A stretch of DNA of 64,000 nt, taken from assembly GCA_001557505.1 (NCBI GenBank), contig LSAX01000011.1, positions 310,001 to 374,000 of the forward strand. Direction: 5' to 3'. The notes beneath the pieces were generated by a model. It was not told where the DNA came from. It was given only the letters and a program-made list of their open reading frames with translations, and made no database searches. Below, piece by piece: positions 36,101 to 46,422 of the stretch (its first letter is position 1; each line of letters opens with the position of its first letter). Position numbers and translations under genes: made by a program. The stretch is from Reticulascus tulasneorum (Eukaryota; Ascomycota; Sordariomycetes; Glomerellales; Reticulascaceae).

Positions 36101-36472
36101 CCATTAAGCTTAGCCGCCTACCGTGGCCACGAGGCTATCGTGAAGCTGCTATTAGCAACAGGGAAGATCGACGTCGACTTAAAGAATAAGTGGGGCCAAA
36201 CGCCGTTAAACTTCGCCGCCTACCGTGGCTACGAGGCTATCGTAAAGCTGTTATTAGCAACAGGGAAAGTCAATGTTGACTCGAGGGATGACGAGGGTCA
36301 GACGCCGTTAAGCTTAGCTGTCGCGTACCGCCACGAGGCTATCGTGAAGCTGCTACTGGCAACAGGGAAAGTTAAGGTCGACTTAAGAGATGACGGGGGC
36401 CAGACGCCATTAAGCTTAGCTGTCGAACACGGCCACGAGGCTATGGTCAAGCTGCTACAGCCCAAGTCGTAA
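33107..36472 (+). CDS. NACHT-ankyrin NLR (STAND) protein
   Basis: A fungal NOD-like receptor, a class implicated in non-self recognition and heterokaryon incompatibility. Exons 33107-34506 and 34558-36472 surround a 51-nt intron (GTGCGT donor, ACTAAC branch, TAG acceptor) and encode 1104 residues. The N-terminus ([20 protein letters not shown]) resembles the helical N-terminal domain common in fungal STAND proteins and is probably the effector or signalling end. NACHT: Walker A GIPGAGKT at about 267 and Walker [12 protein letters not shown] at about 366, then an SRF sensor-like block. A winged-helix-like linker follows. Residues about 710-1104 are twelve ankyrin units of about 34 residues, the sixth one residue short and the last truncated. 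The repeats are strikingly alike ([22 protein letters not shown]), implying recent duplication or homogenisation. The ligand is unknown. Confidence 0.92.
35289..36469 (+). repeat. 102-bp tandem repeats encoding ankyrin units
   Basis: Twelve in-frame units of about 102 bp inside the NLR gene. Positions 36024-36092 and 36330-36398 are identical over 69 bp at an offset of exactly three units (306 bp). Synonymous sites are identical in that block, so the similarity is at DNA level and not only protein constraint. The first unit is the most diverged; one unit has lost a codon. Confidence 0.92.
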
Positions 36473-38441
36473 CAGCGAAGTACAGCACTTCTCAAGGCGG
36501 GAGCTCCCTTTATGTAACCCTAATTTCAAAGTTTCCGGCACTGGTGTGTCAGTAGCTCAAGTGTTAGTCGCAGTACTTTTGGTAGGACAAGATTCCGCAC
36601 TGTATGGGCTACAAAGCAACACTCAACCTGGTCTGTGCGTATGCCCATCATTGATTGAGTGCTGAGTGTGGTGTAATCACGGCGGGTTTCCGTGTCAGAT
36701 CCTACAATTGCCGCACTGTACAAATGAAGAACTTTGGAGCGAAACGTCCAATCAGCGGTGAATAGTTTCTAATAGCTCATGACGTTTTTGGTGGCACCGT
36801 CTCCGCCTTCAATTTGATTTTGACTCCGATCCCCGCATCGGTCCTCGTGCCTGTTTGTAACCTTCCAAACCCAGCCCGAATACAGCTTACACTCTGATGC
36901 ATTACTGTTGTCGTGAATGTTGCTCCGAAGCCGATGCATCCTTATCAACCTTACAGCTTTATCAGGGACAGCTGCGCAGTTGGCATGTCTAGTGACATGG
37001 ATGCATCGTAAGCAAAGCAAATCCCGAGTCATGCCGATTATATACATTGACTTGCTATTCCCGACGGCCCGAGTTCTATCCCACCGTGCTTCCGTCCCCG
37101 GATCATATAACTCCTGGCTAAACTGGCCTACATGAACCGGGGCTTTCTGGTCATTGTTTTCCACTGACGATTACTTCCAGAGACGATCTCAGGATCACTA
37201 AAAGTGTTCATAGGAAGGCTCTGTCCATAGTCTCATCCGGGTCTGGTGCCACTTGTTTGTCGTGCTTGTATCGTACCCAATCAGCTAACAAAATGTAGGA
37301 GAACGAACGTGAAAATACTCAGCTGCACGTTGAAAAGAGGGACTGCTTGGCAGCTGTTGGAAAAGGACATATCACTGCGCGTAGAGCGCACTAGCATCGA
37401 GTAACTCTCCTGAGCAAATCTCCGTGATATCGGGGTTGACGCCCGCAAACTCCTACGGGATGGCATAAATAAGGCGAAATGCGCCCTGGAATGTGTGATG
37501 ATCCGATATGGGACTTCGATGATCATGTTCTCAGTCGATAATAAACGGTTATCAACTGACTGGGCCAACTATCAACTCCGTTGTATCGAAGATACAGATG
37601 GCACCGCGTTCGTTGCTCAACGGCACGATGTTTTGGGAACAATTCGGGGGTGGTAGGTTCGAAGAGGGCTTGGATGCCCCTGATGATGAGGCACGAATCC
37701 TTGCGCACAGCAAAACCAGCAATTCGTGGCTAGTTTACTGGGCAGGTCATGGATGTATTTGACTTGATTTGCCCCTTGGTTTTCCAGAAGAAGCACGACT
37801 CTCAGCAACCCAAGCGCTTGGAGAAAGTTACGCCATATGTTCACGTTACTGAATACCTAGTGATGGCCAAGCACAAGGCAGGAGGAAACAACGGTCGTGG
37901 TGACAGTTCCATAATTGTCCGGGCTGCGGTGCTTTCTCAACACATAAGGTAGGTACCTAGGTAGTAGGTAGGTACCACGTAAGGTAGGTAGTCAAGTCTC
38001 TAAATTTCATGTCCTAAAGGTCCCCATCAAGTGCAGCTCATACTTCCGTACCTCCCTCGATCTGTTCAACGTTCTTTCTTCACAGCCGACACCAGATCCC
38101 AAACAAGCCTAATCGATTGTCCCCCCGAATACATGCCTTATCATCCTCGTTGTCGTCAACCCGGGCCTACTTTCTCACCCATGCTTGCCAATGAAGCAGG
38201 CCGGCTCATTACATATATCGAAGGCCAGGCCGAAGGTCTTCACGATCCAGGAGGTCTGGCGTGATCTAGCCTCTCAAGGACTGTTAGGCATCTGTGCCAT
38301 ATACATTCTCTGACTCCAGTGCAGGTGAGCGTTGACTGGCACTTATCCTGATCCCGCAAGCTCTGTTATTCCCTGGAAACACCGTCACTTCCCTCTTTAT
38401 CTGCTCCCAGGTCTCCCCCAGGGAGACATCCGTTCTTCAAG
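36473..38441. other. Intergenic region between the NLR and the uncharacterised protein gene
   Basis: About 2 kb. No gene is supported; open frames are below 135 codons and featureless. A GGTA-rich patch with two ACCTAGGTA/GGTACC-type palindromes lies at 37947-37991. From about 38000 on, the sequence is C/T-rich and is probably the promoter and leader of the gene at 38442. Confidence 0.55.
37947..37991. repeat. GGTA-rich palindromic patch
   Basis: About 45 bp built from GGTAGGTA, TACCTAGGTA and GGTACC elements, 450 bp upstream of the next start codon. A related shorter piece, TTACCTACCTAGGTAG, lies at 10325-10340 in the gene-poor region. Confidence 0.7.
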
Positions 38442-40493
38442 ATGGCTTCGACTACCATTACCTACGGCAAGAAGAGAAGCTTGAATGTCCTGACATCCTT
38501 CGGCTCGCGACGTCGTGAGAAAATCTTCAATCGGCCAAGTCACGCACAGGAGAAAGGTAGTGCACGTCTCGTCTTCCCATGGCTCATGGACCTGGCTGAT
38601 TCAATGTTAGAGCTAGTCACAATTTCCATGGCGGCTTATTCCAACGGCGACGAGCAAGACCTTCGTGTTGGCCCAACGAATGCAACCGCTCATGCCACCA
38701 GTATTGACCGAATAGCCAGCGCCTTATTGGACGATACAACCATGGGTTCTCTGAAACCCGAATCATCTCCTTGTACCGTTCAGGTCGATCCGGTGCAGAA
38801 CAAGTCCCGGGAAGCAACGTACACAGCCCCTATACGTGAAGGAGCAGAGGGTACCCCAACTCCATCGCCTTTGATATTCTCGCCACTTGCAGGAAGTCCA
38901 GGGAGTCCAGGGAGCCATCCTTCTGATTCTCGCCGCCGTTCCTCTAGAGTTGAGAAACCATCTCCTCCCATCCCACGTAAATCATCAAGACGTCGAGCTT
39001 GTAGATCGCGATCTGATTCTTCCCAAGGACGCAAAGATCACGTACTGATTCGACCACTCTCTCAATCCAAGACTCTTGCACTAGATCCTATCACAAAATA
39101 CGACGTTCGACTGTCACAGTCCGCGTCAGTTCCCCTTATCGGCCCTTCTGCTAATATTAGTACTCGGATACCAGATCCAAAGAAGTGCAGTGCCGCCGAT
39201 GCCGATGAAATCAACAAGAAGGTGACCGCCATGCTTGCTGCCACAGAGGCTCTGAAACCTCGAGCAATGGACACGGAAAATCCTGCGCTTTCTAAGCTCT
39301 CTCGCGTTATGTCAACAAGGGTTTTCGCCAAATTCTCTAATGCTTGGGGCCGATTTCATTCCAAGAGTAACAGTCAAGGAGCCAACTTTCCAGATATACC
39401 CAAGGGACATCATGACCTCGACTCCCTTGATGAATTGATTGAAGCTAAGGCGTCGAAACCTGTGGAGGAAATGTCACCGATCAATTCTATTGAGATTCGA
39501 CTCCATGAGGGTGATAATCTCAATAACAAGAAGGTCCAGAAGATCGTTGGAGGTGCCCGCATTGCTCGAAAACCGGTCCCTGATGATGGAAAGTCCCTTC
39601 AAAGCCATAAATCGTCGGAAGACCCCTTTTCTGAGCACTGTCCTGTGGTTCGAACACCAACAAGGTTTGAGCATCGGCTCAAAACGAGCATTGACGCCCA
39701 CGATGATCAAGTCCCTCCCCTTCCAAACACTCCTTTTGGATGCTACCAGGACCTGGGCGACGACTTGGATGGAATCTTACCAATCACGCCACTTGCGACA
39801 TCAACCCCACGTACATACAAGAGAGTGCCTATCAGCGCGGCTGAGAGCCCTTCTAAGCAGCTTCACAAGACGCTCTGGGACCGCACCTGGAGTGGGGATG
39901 GACTACAATCAGGATTCGACAACAGTAAAAACGGTGAGCAGAATATGAGATTATATGAACAAAAGAATGCTAGGGCCAAGCGAGCTGTTCCGCCATCCAG
40001 ACGGCTTCGTTTCGGTGATGTAGGACTAGGCTACCGCGCTGACGAGAACGACGCCAAGAAAATGAAGAAGCACCCATCACCCAGTAAAGCGGATTTGGAA
40101 GATCTAGAGAAGCAATTCCAGACATTTGCGCAGCTCAGAGCCAATGGTGATACTGCAGAAGATCAAGATGAGCTTGCGAATAGCTTTTACAGCTCGCCAG
40201 CCCCCAATATTTTGGGTCCTCGAGACCGAAATCGTCGCTTTCAGTATCGAGCACATAAAGATGTCAACAGGAGCGAAGTCAGCAGCATGTTGGCTGGAAA
40301 GGATCATGTGAATAGACGGCATTCGCCTTTTACAGTGGTGCAAAAGACGCGAATTCCTCGCCCAGTGGAGACGACTCTCAAGTCCCGGTCCGAGTCGCGG
40401 TTTGGTCCGCAGTACCATCCCGCTGATCCCCATACGATGGAGATAGATGAGTTGCAGTGGGACGCGACAGCTTATGGCGTCAGACGGAGGTAG
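38442..40493 (+). CDS. Uncharacterised, largely disordered protein
   Basis: 683 codons open from an ATG (AAGATGGCT). I do not recognise a family. The sequence is rich in Ser, Pro, Arg and Lys with many SP/TP sites (SPLAGSPGSPGSHPSDS, TPLATSTPRTYKR). This suggests a phosphorylated scaffold or nuclear protein. A possibly helical stretch lies near SKADLEDLEKQFQTFAQLRA. The C-terminus has compact segments (RRLRFGDVGLGYR, ELQWDATAYGVRRR) that could be conserved. A 54-nt in-frame segment at 38557-38610 has a GTAGTG donor, CTGAT branch and TTAG acceptor and encodes an out-of-character hydrophobic patch (VFPWLMDLADSML). It may be an intron, giving 665 residues. Length, composition and the C/T-rich leader make this a convincing gene despite no known function. 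Confidence 0.8.
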   Translation: MASTTITYGKKRSLNVLTSFGSRRREKIFNRPSHAQEKGSARLVFPWLMDLADSMLELVTISMAAYSNGDEQDLRVGPTNATAHATSIDRIASALLDDTTMGSLKPESSPCTVQVDPVQNKSREATYTAPIREGAEGTPTPSPLIFSPLAGSPGSPGSHPSDSRRRSSRVEKPSPPIPRKSSRRRACRSRSDSSQGRKDHVLIRPLSQSKTLALDPITKYDVRLSQSASVPLIGPSANISTRIPDPKKCSAADADEINKKVTAMLAATEALKPRAMDTENPALSKLSRVMSTRVFAKFSNAWGRFHSKSNSQGANFPDIPKGHHDLDSLDELIEAKASKPVEEMSPINSIEIRLHEGDNLNNKKVQKIVGGARIARKPVPDDGKSLQSHKSSEDPFSEHCPVVRTPTRFEHRLKTSIDAHDDQVPPLPNTPFGCYQDLGDDLDGILPITPLATSTPRTYKRVPISAAESPSKQLHKTLWDRTWSGDGLQSGFDNSKNGEQNMRLYEQKNARAKRAVPPSRRLRFGDVGLGYRADENDAKKMKKHPSPSKADLEDLEKQFQTFAQLRANGDTAEDQDELANSFYSSPAPNILGPRDRNRRFQYRAHKDVNRSEVSSMLAGKDHVNRRHSPFTVVQKTRIPRPVETTLKSRSESRFGPQYHPADPHTMEIDELQWDATAYGVRRR

Positions 40494-41029
40494 AGTTCTG
40501 GTCGTAGCGACGGTTTCGGCGGGCGACTGTGTGGTTCAGGGGGTTCTAATACCTAGTCTGAGAACTCTCCTAGTTTGCTCTTTATGTTTTGCTTTCGAGA
40601 TCGATTTCGATGGCGTTGGCTCGTTGCAACTTCCATATTGTGAAATTTGTGGGCAGCACTATACAACCGTCGGCTTTACACTCCAGTCTGTACAGGACTT
40701 TCGAGTCCTGCGAGTGTGGAAGAGGGTGAGGCTACAGGGTTAGTTGCACGTAATATTCGCATTACGGATTGGGAACCTCTGAGAGAGTGGCTCTCAAACA
40801 GACAGTAATTATAATTTCAGATGGAATAGCATAATGCTGTTTCTCACACGCGCAGATGGATGATTGATAGATTTTAATATTGTGATATTAATTCATGGGT
40901 ATCTATATCGTACAGTATCATTCTACCCAGCCCAAATTGGGCGCCTCATATCCTGTCGCCATAGTCGTACACAGCAAATGTCCACTCCATCCCAGTATTC
41001 ATAAGCAATGATTTGCGCAAGGCGCACAT
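40494..41029. other. Convergent intergenic region
   Basis: 536 bp between the stop codons of the uncharacterised protein gene and the small Arg-rich protein gene. The centre (about 40800-40920) is A/T-rich and fits 3' UTRs. No gene is seen. Confidence 0.6.
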
Positions 41030-41362
41030 CTACCAGCGAGTTCGGCGAGCACCACGGCCGTCAGTGCCGTGCATGCGTCGAGTGCCGGCGGCCTTCTGGC
41101 CGGGGCGGCGGGTGAGAGTGCCCTTGAGCTTCAAGAGAGCACCGCTGATCTTATCACCCATGGTGACATGACGCTTCTGGTGGTGAACGGGAGCGGCAAC
41201 AGCGCGGCGGCTGAAGAGACCCTTTCTGCGGGGGACGGTGTGCGTGGTGTGTGTGGTATGGGTGGTGTGAGTTGTGACCGGGACGCGAGTCGCAACCGGG
41301 GCACGGCGGCGCGAGAAGAGTCCTCGGCGGCGGGTGGTGGTGGTGGTGTGTGCGTGAGTCAT
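41030..41362 (-). CDS. Small Arg/Thr/His-rich basic protein, unknown function
   Basis: A single-exon 110-residue, strongly basic protein. Two near-copies of one motif, RRRGLFSRR and RRKGLFSRR, flank a Thr-His spacer (TTHTTHTTHTTHT). The C-terminal third, GDKISGALLKLKGTLTRRPG followed by AAGTRRMHGTDGRG, is less repetitive and looks like the conserved core; from memory short fungal proteins with this ending exist. No signal peptide or membrane span is seen. The start at 41362 is preceded by an A/C-rich, G-poor leader on the coding strand and a TATAAA about 155 nt upstream, which is the layout of a highly expressed fungal gene. Nucleic-acid or membrane-surface binding would fit the charge, but this is inference only. 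Confidence 0.75.
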   Translation of the reverse strand: MTHAHTTTTTRRRGLFSRRRAPVATRVPVTTHTTHTTHTTHTVPRRKGLFSRRAVAAPVHHQKRHVTMGDKISGALLKLKGTLTRRPGQKAAGTRRMHGTDGRGARRTRW

Positions 41363-42488
41363 ATTGAAATGAAGTTTGTTTGTTTGGTTGGTTTGGAGGT
41401 GAAGTTGTTTGTTTGAGTGAGTTGAGTGTGAAGTGTGTTTGAAGACTTTGTTTGTTTGGTATCTGTGTTGATGAGATAGAGAATTGTAAGTTTGGATGAA
41501 GGGGAATGGAGGCGAGTTTATATGCTTTCGAGATGGGTTTGATCTCAAGGCTGGGTGATGGATCGGGGTCACAAGAACGTGGGATAGATTAGATGGGATG
41601 ATGCCATCCTGCCCACCCCTCCCACCCATGACATCAAAAACACACCGTAGATCGAGGTTCATGAAACAGATGTACGCCATATCGCCCCGAAAGGAACGAT
41701 AATAAAACCTGGATATTGGGCTGGGGCTAAGGTGACGTCCCCCAGCAAGCGCAGTGGGAGAGCAGGGAAACTAAGGGTCCTGTGGCTGGTGACGTAGCCG
41801 GCGTGGACGCACGGGCTGCTTATTGGCTCCAGCCTCACACCCCTGCAGGACCCTGAAAGACGACTGGCTCCACTATTCCGCTCATTTAGCCAATACAGTG
41901 AAAAGAGTGATTGGGTTCGTGTGGCTGGAGGGACTGTGATGTCATTGCTGTGGAGGTGCGAGATACCTGCTGTCGCGGCGGCAGGGGCTTTCCGACTCAC
42001 ACCTTTCCACACACACACTCTCTCACACACACGCAAACTGCTATCAGGGATTCACTGCGGTGACGATGGGCTGCGGGGAGGCCAGCAAGGCGATTGGTGG
42101 ATTTCGGCGAGGCAAGCTCCTCCCCGGCTGAGTTGATAAGACATCACCTACTGAAAGGAGGTTGCTGAGTCTGGGGATACGTCAGTTTCTGTGGGCTTCA
42201 CCTCGGGGAAGGCTCTCGCTTCGGGTGTCAGCCTGCGTGGCTTGCCCCATAAGCGAATGACATTGCTTTCGCAAAAAGCAGGCTGGCGTGACCCAAAACC
42301 ATGGTTTGAGGCACAACGGGTTCGTTCGGGAGAGTAGCCTGAGGTTTATCTCCCCATGTTTCTATTTCTAGTTTGTGTATTCGTGGAGTCTACGAGTTTC
42401 CGTTGCAAAAGGAGCACGGCCCAATGGGAAAGATTCCCTTCTCTAGTCAGGACTTGGCCTAGCCAGGTTACACCGACGACACAGCCTC
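41363..42488. other. Intergenic region upstream of the small Arg-rich protein gene
   Basis: 1.1 kb containing the promoter and leader of the small gene (to about 41550) and the 3' flank of the phosphatase gene. ATTGG (CCAAT on the minus strand) occurs near 41823 and a CAC/CT-rich tract near 42008-42032. No additional gene is supported. Confidence 0.55.
41517..41522 (-). promoter_or_regulatory. TATA box of the small Arg-rich protein gene
   Basis: The minus strand reads TATAAA here, 155-160 nt upstream of the ATG at 41362. The stretch between is C/A/T-rich and almost G-free on the coding strand, ending in CATTTCAATATG, as expected of an unstructured, efficiently translated leader. Confidence 0.6.
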
Positions 42489-43396
42489 CTATTCTGGAAC
42501 ACTCCCTCCCTCGCCCTTGAGGTTGGCCTTGATTTTCTCTAGATCCTCCCCTGTGAATCCCAGATCCGTGGTCACGTAGTGATCCCAGCCGCCGAGCTCC
42601 CATTTGACACCCGCAACGAACGCATTCCACGATGACGCGCGCAGGCTTACCAGGTTCAAGAAGCCTGGCGTGGTGACATCCTCAATGCCAGTGCCCATCT
42701 TGGCGTACTGGAGGAGCATTTCGCGAGCAGGCTCGGTGCCGATGCGCGAGAGCATGTAGTCGAAGCACACGTCTTCCGGCCTCGCCCCGGCCAGGGTCTG
42801 GAGGAGCCCAGCTAGGACACCAGTTCGGTCTCGCCCGGCTTAAGCATGTTAGTCTCGTGAATGACGCTCAATGATCAAGTTCATGACATACCCGTGCAGT
42901 GAAACAGGAATGGCTCGCTCGGCCGGTCCCGAACGTGCTCAAGCACAGCTTTGAAGGTGGGCGTGTAAATGTCCATGATCTTCAGGTACTCCTTCTCCAC
43001 GCCCTGCTCGCCACCGCCCTCGATGTACTCGTCCAGGATTGGACGCCCATCGATACGCGAGCTGTCGAACCAGGTGTTCTCAACGCCATCGATCTCCGGG
43101 TCCGCAGACATGCTCCTCTCTGGCGGGGACCGGATGTCGAAGATGCGCTTGACGTGATCGGCGAGCCACTGCTGCGACTCCGGGTGCTTCTTGACCACCT
43201 CCAGCGTGCCGCTTCGGTAGATAAGACCCGGTTTGATGCCGCTCCCGGGCACGGCTCCCAGATCACGAACGTTGATCATGGTCTGCGAGGGGATGAACGG
43301 CGGGGAACTGAGCGCCTTGAGGACATCGTCCTCGGGGATGGGGATTTGAACGTCTGTCTCGGAGAGACGCTCTAGTTCCTCCCGTGACAGAGTCAT
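42489..43396 (-). CDS. Protein-tyrosine phosphatase, Y_phosphatase3 (PF13350) type
   Basis: A tyrosine/serine phosphatase-like enzyme of the small family with the HCTAGRDRTG signature. Exons 42892-43396 and 42489-42838 encode 284 residues. The N-terminal block MINVRDLGAVPG and the LIYRSGTLE segment are typical of this family, followed by IFDIRSPPER and the P-loop HCTAGRDRTGVL. The catalytic Cys and the phosphate-binding Arg (C-x5-R) are both present only after splicing. The 53-nt intron (42839-42891, GTATGT donor, GACTAAC branch, AAG acceptor) cuts directly after the Thr codon of HCT. Without splicing the frame stops after HCTGMS. The physiological substrate is unknown; related proteins act on phosphotyrosine or phosphoinositides. 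The start ATG at 43396 has good context and opens a Glu-rich N-terminus. Confidence 0.92.
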
Positions 43397-44724
43397 CTTG
43401 GCGACTGCTGGTCAATGAAGCCGACCGTGAATTGGTGAGATGCTTGAGTTCTGCGACTTTTAATAGGTCGAGTGGCGGATGAGGCTGACGTGCCGGGGGG
43501 AGCGGGACCCCACGGGAATTGGCGAGATTTTTATAACTTTCGGCTTGCCAGTGCTGATCCTGCTGCTTACGACCTTGTCGTATAATCACAACCTTAGGGA
43601 GATACGTTACCTCTGTCCTAGGTTTCAGCCAGGTAGGACCGCAAAAGGGGTTTCCTTGTAAGCGGCAAGATGACTTCCCGAGGATCTGGAAATAGTCGCC
43701 ACAGAAAGGCCGGGTTCCGTAAGTGAAGGGCTAGAGCAATAGGCAGCGAGGCGGAAGGACTAAATTGGTCTGAAACGTTGATGGGTTGCGCACCACCACA
43801 TGGCGAAATTGTGGGGAATGTGGGGAGGAGCTCCAGCCACTCCAGTTGACGACGAGGTAGTTTGACGATATGATCACGAAGGGCGCAGGACTTTGCAATG
43901 TAGTTTTGATTGGAAATTCAAAATAGTAAGAATAGGACCATATCGGATGAATGCTCAGTTTTCATCCCGTCTCAAGTTTGTGCCCGCATGTCAGGTTGAT
44001 TTGCTTCGGATCACGTCGTTGGGGAGTCTTGGGCTCTCAAAAGGTCGGCATCCCACAAAAGCAAAACCAACCCTCGGCTTTGTCACCGCCAGGAATGACA
44101 AAGATAGAATACAAACAATAACTTCTAGCTTATGGCAGATGGATACCAGATAGAACCAGGTTGGAGCTGCACATCTGTTATCGCCATCGTACCTAGCCCC
44201 GAAAACTCGGTAGCATCTGAGCTGACGCTTTCTGACTTCTCAACTCAGCTCTAAACTTTACCGAATCGGATCTTCGTAGCAGCAAGATAGAAATCTGGTA
44301 TCATCTACCTACGTTGGATCCTGTGATATATAATTGGTGTAAAGACTGAATATCTAGAGCAGCCGAATCTTCCAGGTCACTATGCATGTGTCTTGGGAAT
44401 GTAAGTTGCCTCAACTTACTTTACATCCTGGATGGAGTCTGAAACGCTGCAATGCCTATAGCGAATGCGAAGATGTCAATTTTGGCACTGGAAAAGCAAC
44501 GTGCAGGGCACGTAAGGAGATGTTTCACATATGTGGTGTCTTCAGCGACCAAACAGCCTTGTAGAAGCAGAATGCAATGGAGGATATTGAAAGATCTCGA
44601 AGTTAAACATCAAACTTTTGAACCAGCTCAGATTGCCAAGAATTCCAGCTATTAAGTACAAAAGCCCCAACACAGGTCCGGAAATGTCCTTCCAAGTCCC
44701 TTAGGTTTGTCACGCGCAAATTGC
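43397..44724. other. Intergenic region between the phosphatase and ILV5 genes
   Basis: 1.3 kb. The left end is the promoter of the phosphatase gene and the right end the 3' flank of ILV5. The central part is relatively A/T-rich with only short, featureless open frames (for example 43893-44153 plus). Confidence 0.55.
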
Positions 44725-46161
44725 CTATTTCTGGTTTTCTGGTCGAAGAGATCTAGACGGAGGTTAGTCAACTCGTGGTTTACAGAGAACGGGAGCGGGT
44801 TAAGTCTTACCGGACAGCCTTGCCGGCCTTCCAGATCTCCAGATTTCGGATCTCCTCCATCTCGGCCTCGAACTTTTGTCGGTAATCCTTCTGACCGTTG
44901 TAGTCAAGAGATCGCTGGGTCTCGGAGCCATCCACGACAGAGTCGTAGAGCTGGTTGAAGACAGGCTTCAGGGCATCCTTGAATCGGGGTGTCCAGTCAA
45001 TGGCACCACGTCGAGCAGTTGTGGAGCAAGCCTCGTACATCCAGTCCATACCGTTGGCACCGATCAGGGGGTACAAGCTCTGGGTAGCCTCCTCAACGGT
45101 CTCGTTGAAGGCCTCGCTGGGGCTGTGGCCACGTTCACGGAGGACCTCGTATTGGGCCAAGAACATGCCGTGGATACCACCCATCAGGCAGCCACGCTCA
45201 CCATAGAGATCGGAGTAGACCTCCTTCTCAAACGTGGTCTTGTAGAGGTAGCCGCTGCCGATGGCAACGCCGAGGGCTTGGGCCTTCTCATCGGCCTTAC
45301 CAGTGACATCCTGGAAGACGGCGAAGGAGGAGTTGATGCCTCGGCCTTCACGGAACAGAGATCGAACAGTTCGGCCGGAACCCTTGGGGGCAACGAGGAT
45401 AACATCGATGTCGGTAGGGACGTCAACGTTGGTGCGGTCCTTGAAGACAGGAGAGAAGCCGTGGGAGAAGTAAAGAGTCTGTGCTTTGGTCAGTGGGGTC
45501 CTCTGAATTTGGCGTGTCTCAGACTCACCTTGCCCTTGGTTAATTGGGGCTTGATGGCAGGCCACGTCTCGCTCTGGGCGGCATCGCTGAGGAGGTTCAT
45601 GATGATGGTACCTCGAGAGATGGCATCGTCAACCTCGAACAGGTTCTTGCCCTCAACCCAGCCGTCTTGTTCAGCATCCTTCCAGGACTTGCCGTTTTTC
45701 CTGACGCCGATGATGACGTTCAGGCCATTGTCACGGAGGTTAAGGCCTTGGCCGTGACCTTGGGAGCCGTAGCCGATAAGCGCGAGGGTATCGTCCTTGA
45801 AGTACTCCTACAGGATTATTAGTGAAAGGAACAGAAAAAATTGTCAGCTTAGGATTTCTGTGACTCACCAAGAGCTTCTCCTGGGGCCAGTCCGCACGCT
45901 CTGCACCACACAATTAGCAGATGCTTCTACGATTCAAAGAATTCATTCCGTACCGTAGACGTCCTCCTTGTGGCCAGCAAAGTCCATGGTCTTGACCCCA
46001 CGAACCTGCTGCTGGACGGGACCAGCAAGGGCAGGTTTTGCGAGGACCGACGCTCGCACCAAGCTCCGCGCAGCGACAAAGGTGCGCTGCTGGGTAGCAG
46101 GCGCGACCAATTGGCGTGCCAATGGCGAGCGTAGGGTCTTGGAGAAGCTTCGTGAGGCCAT
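44725..46161 (-). CDS. ILV5: Ketol-acid reductoisomerase (acetohydroxyacid reductoisomerase), mitochondrial
   Basis: Converts 2-acetolactate and 2-aceto-2-hydroxybutyrate to dihydroxy acids using NADPH and Mg2+, the second common step of valine, leucine and isoleucine synthesis. It also binds mtDNA nucleoids in yeast. Exons are 45954-46161, 45869-45900 (32 nt), 45529-45807, 44811-45478 and 44752-44725 (28 nt); together 404 residues, the usual fungal length. Introns are 50-61 nt. The last intron must be removed to replace a premature stop with the family ending SLRPENQK. The first about 55 residues are rich in Arg/Ser/Ala without acids, a mitochondrial presequence. Motifs are GYGSQGHGQG (NADPH loop), VRKNG, PKGSGRTVR, and the metal-binding core around SDLYGERGCLMGG and EATQSLYPLIGANG. 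Near-match TGACTCG lies upstream. Confidence 0.97.
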
Positions 46162-46415
46162 GTTTAAGGGTTCTGAGTGGAGATGTTTCCGTACAGGACG
46201 ATTGTGTCAGAAGGAAGGGTAATGGCTGAGGGGATGCTGCAGCAAAGTTTCGCTGGGCGGCAGAAGGTCTGGAAATTTTTTATGGCGGAAGGAGCTTTCA
46301 CCGACTTCGGCCTGCGTTTGTTGGTGGGACAGCCAGCGAAAGGTGGGGAACTGGCTTGGGACCCGGCAGGTATTCGGGACTTGCAACCATGCAGGGATTT
46401 GGCTGGAATGAGGGG

Positions 46416-46422
46416 TGACTCG
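46416..46422 (+). promoter_or_regulatory. Candidate Cpc1/Gcn4-type site upstream of ILV5
   Basis: TGACTCG lies about 255 bp upstream of the ILV5 start codon. It differs from the palindromic TGACTCA consensus of the general amino-acid control activator at the last base. ILV genes are classical targets of this regulator, so the site is plausible, but one seven-base near-match is weak evidence. Confidence 0.25.

Noticed and set aside
35289..36469. Regular direct repeats as a possible CRISPR array or minisatellite
   Set aside because: The 102-bp period is in frame and encodes canonical ankyrin units; there are no unique spacers.
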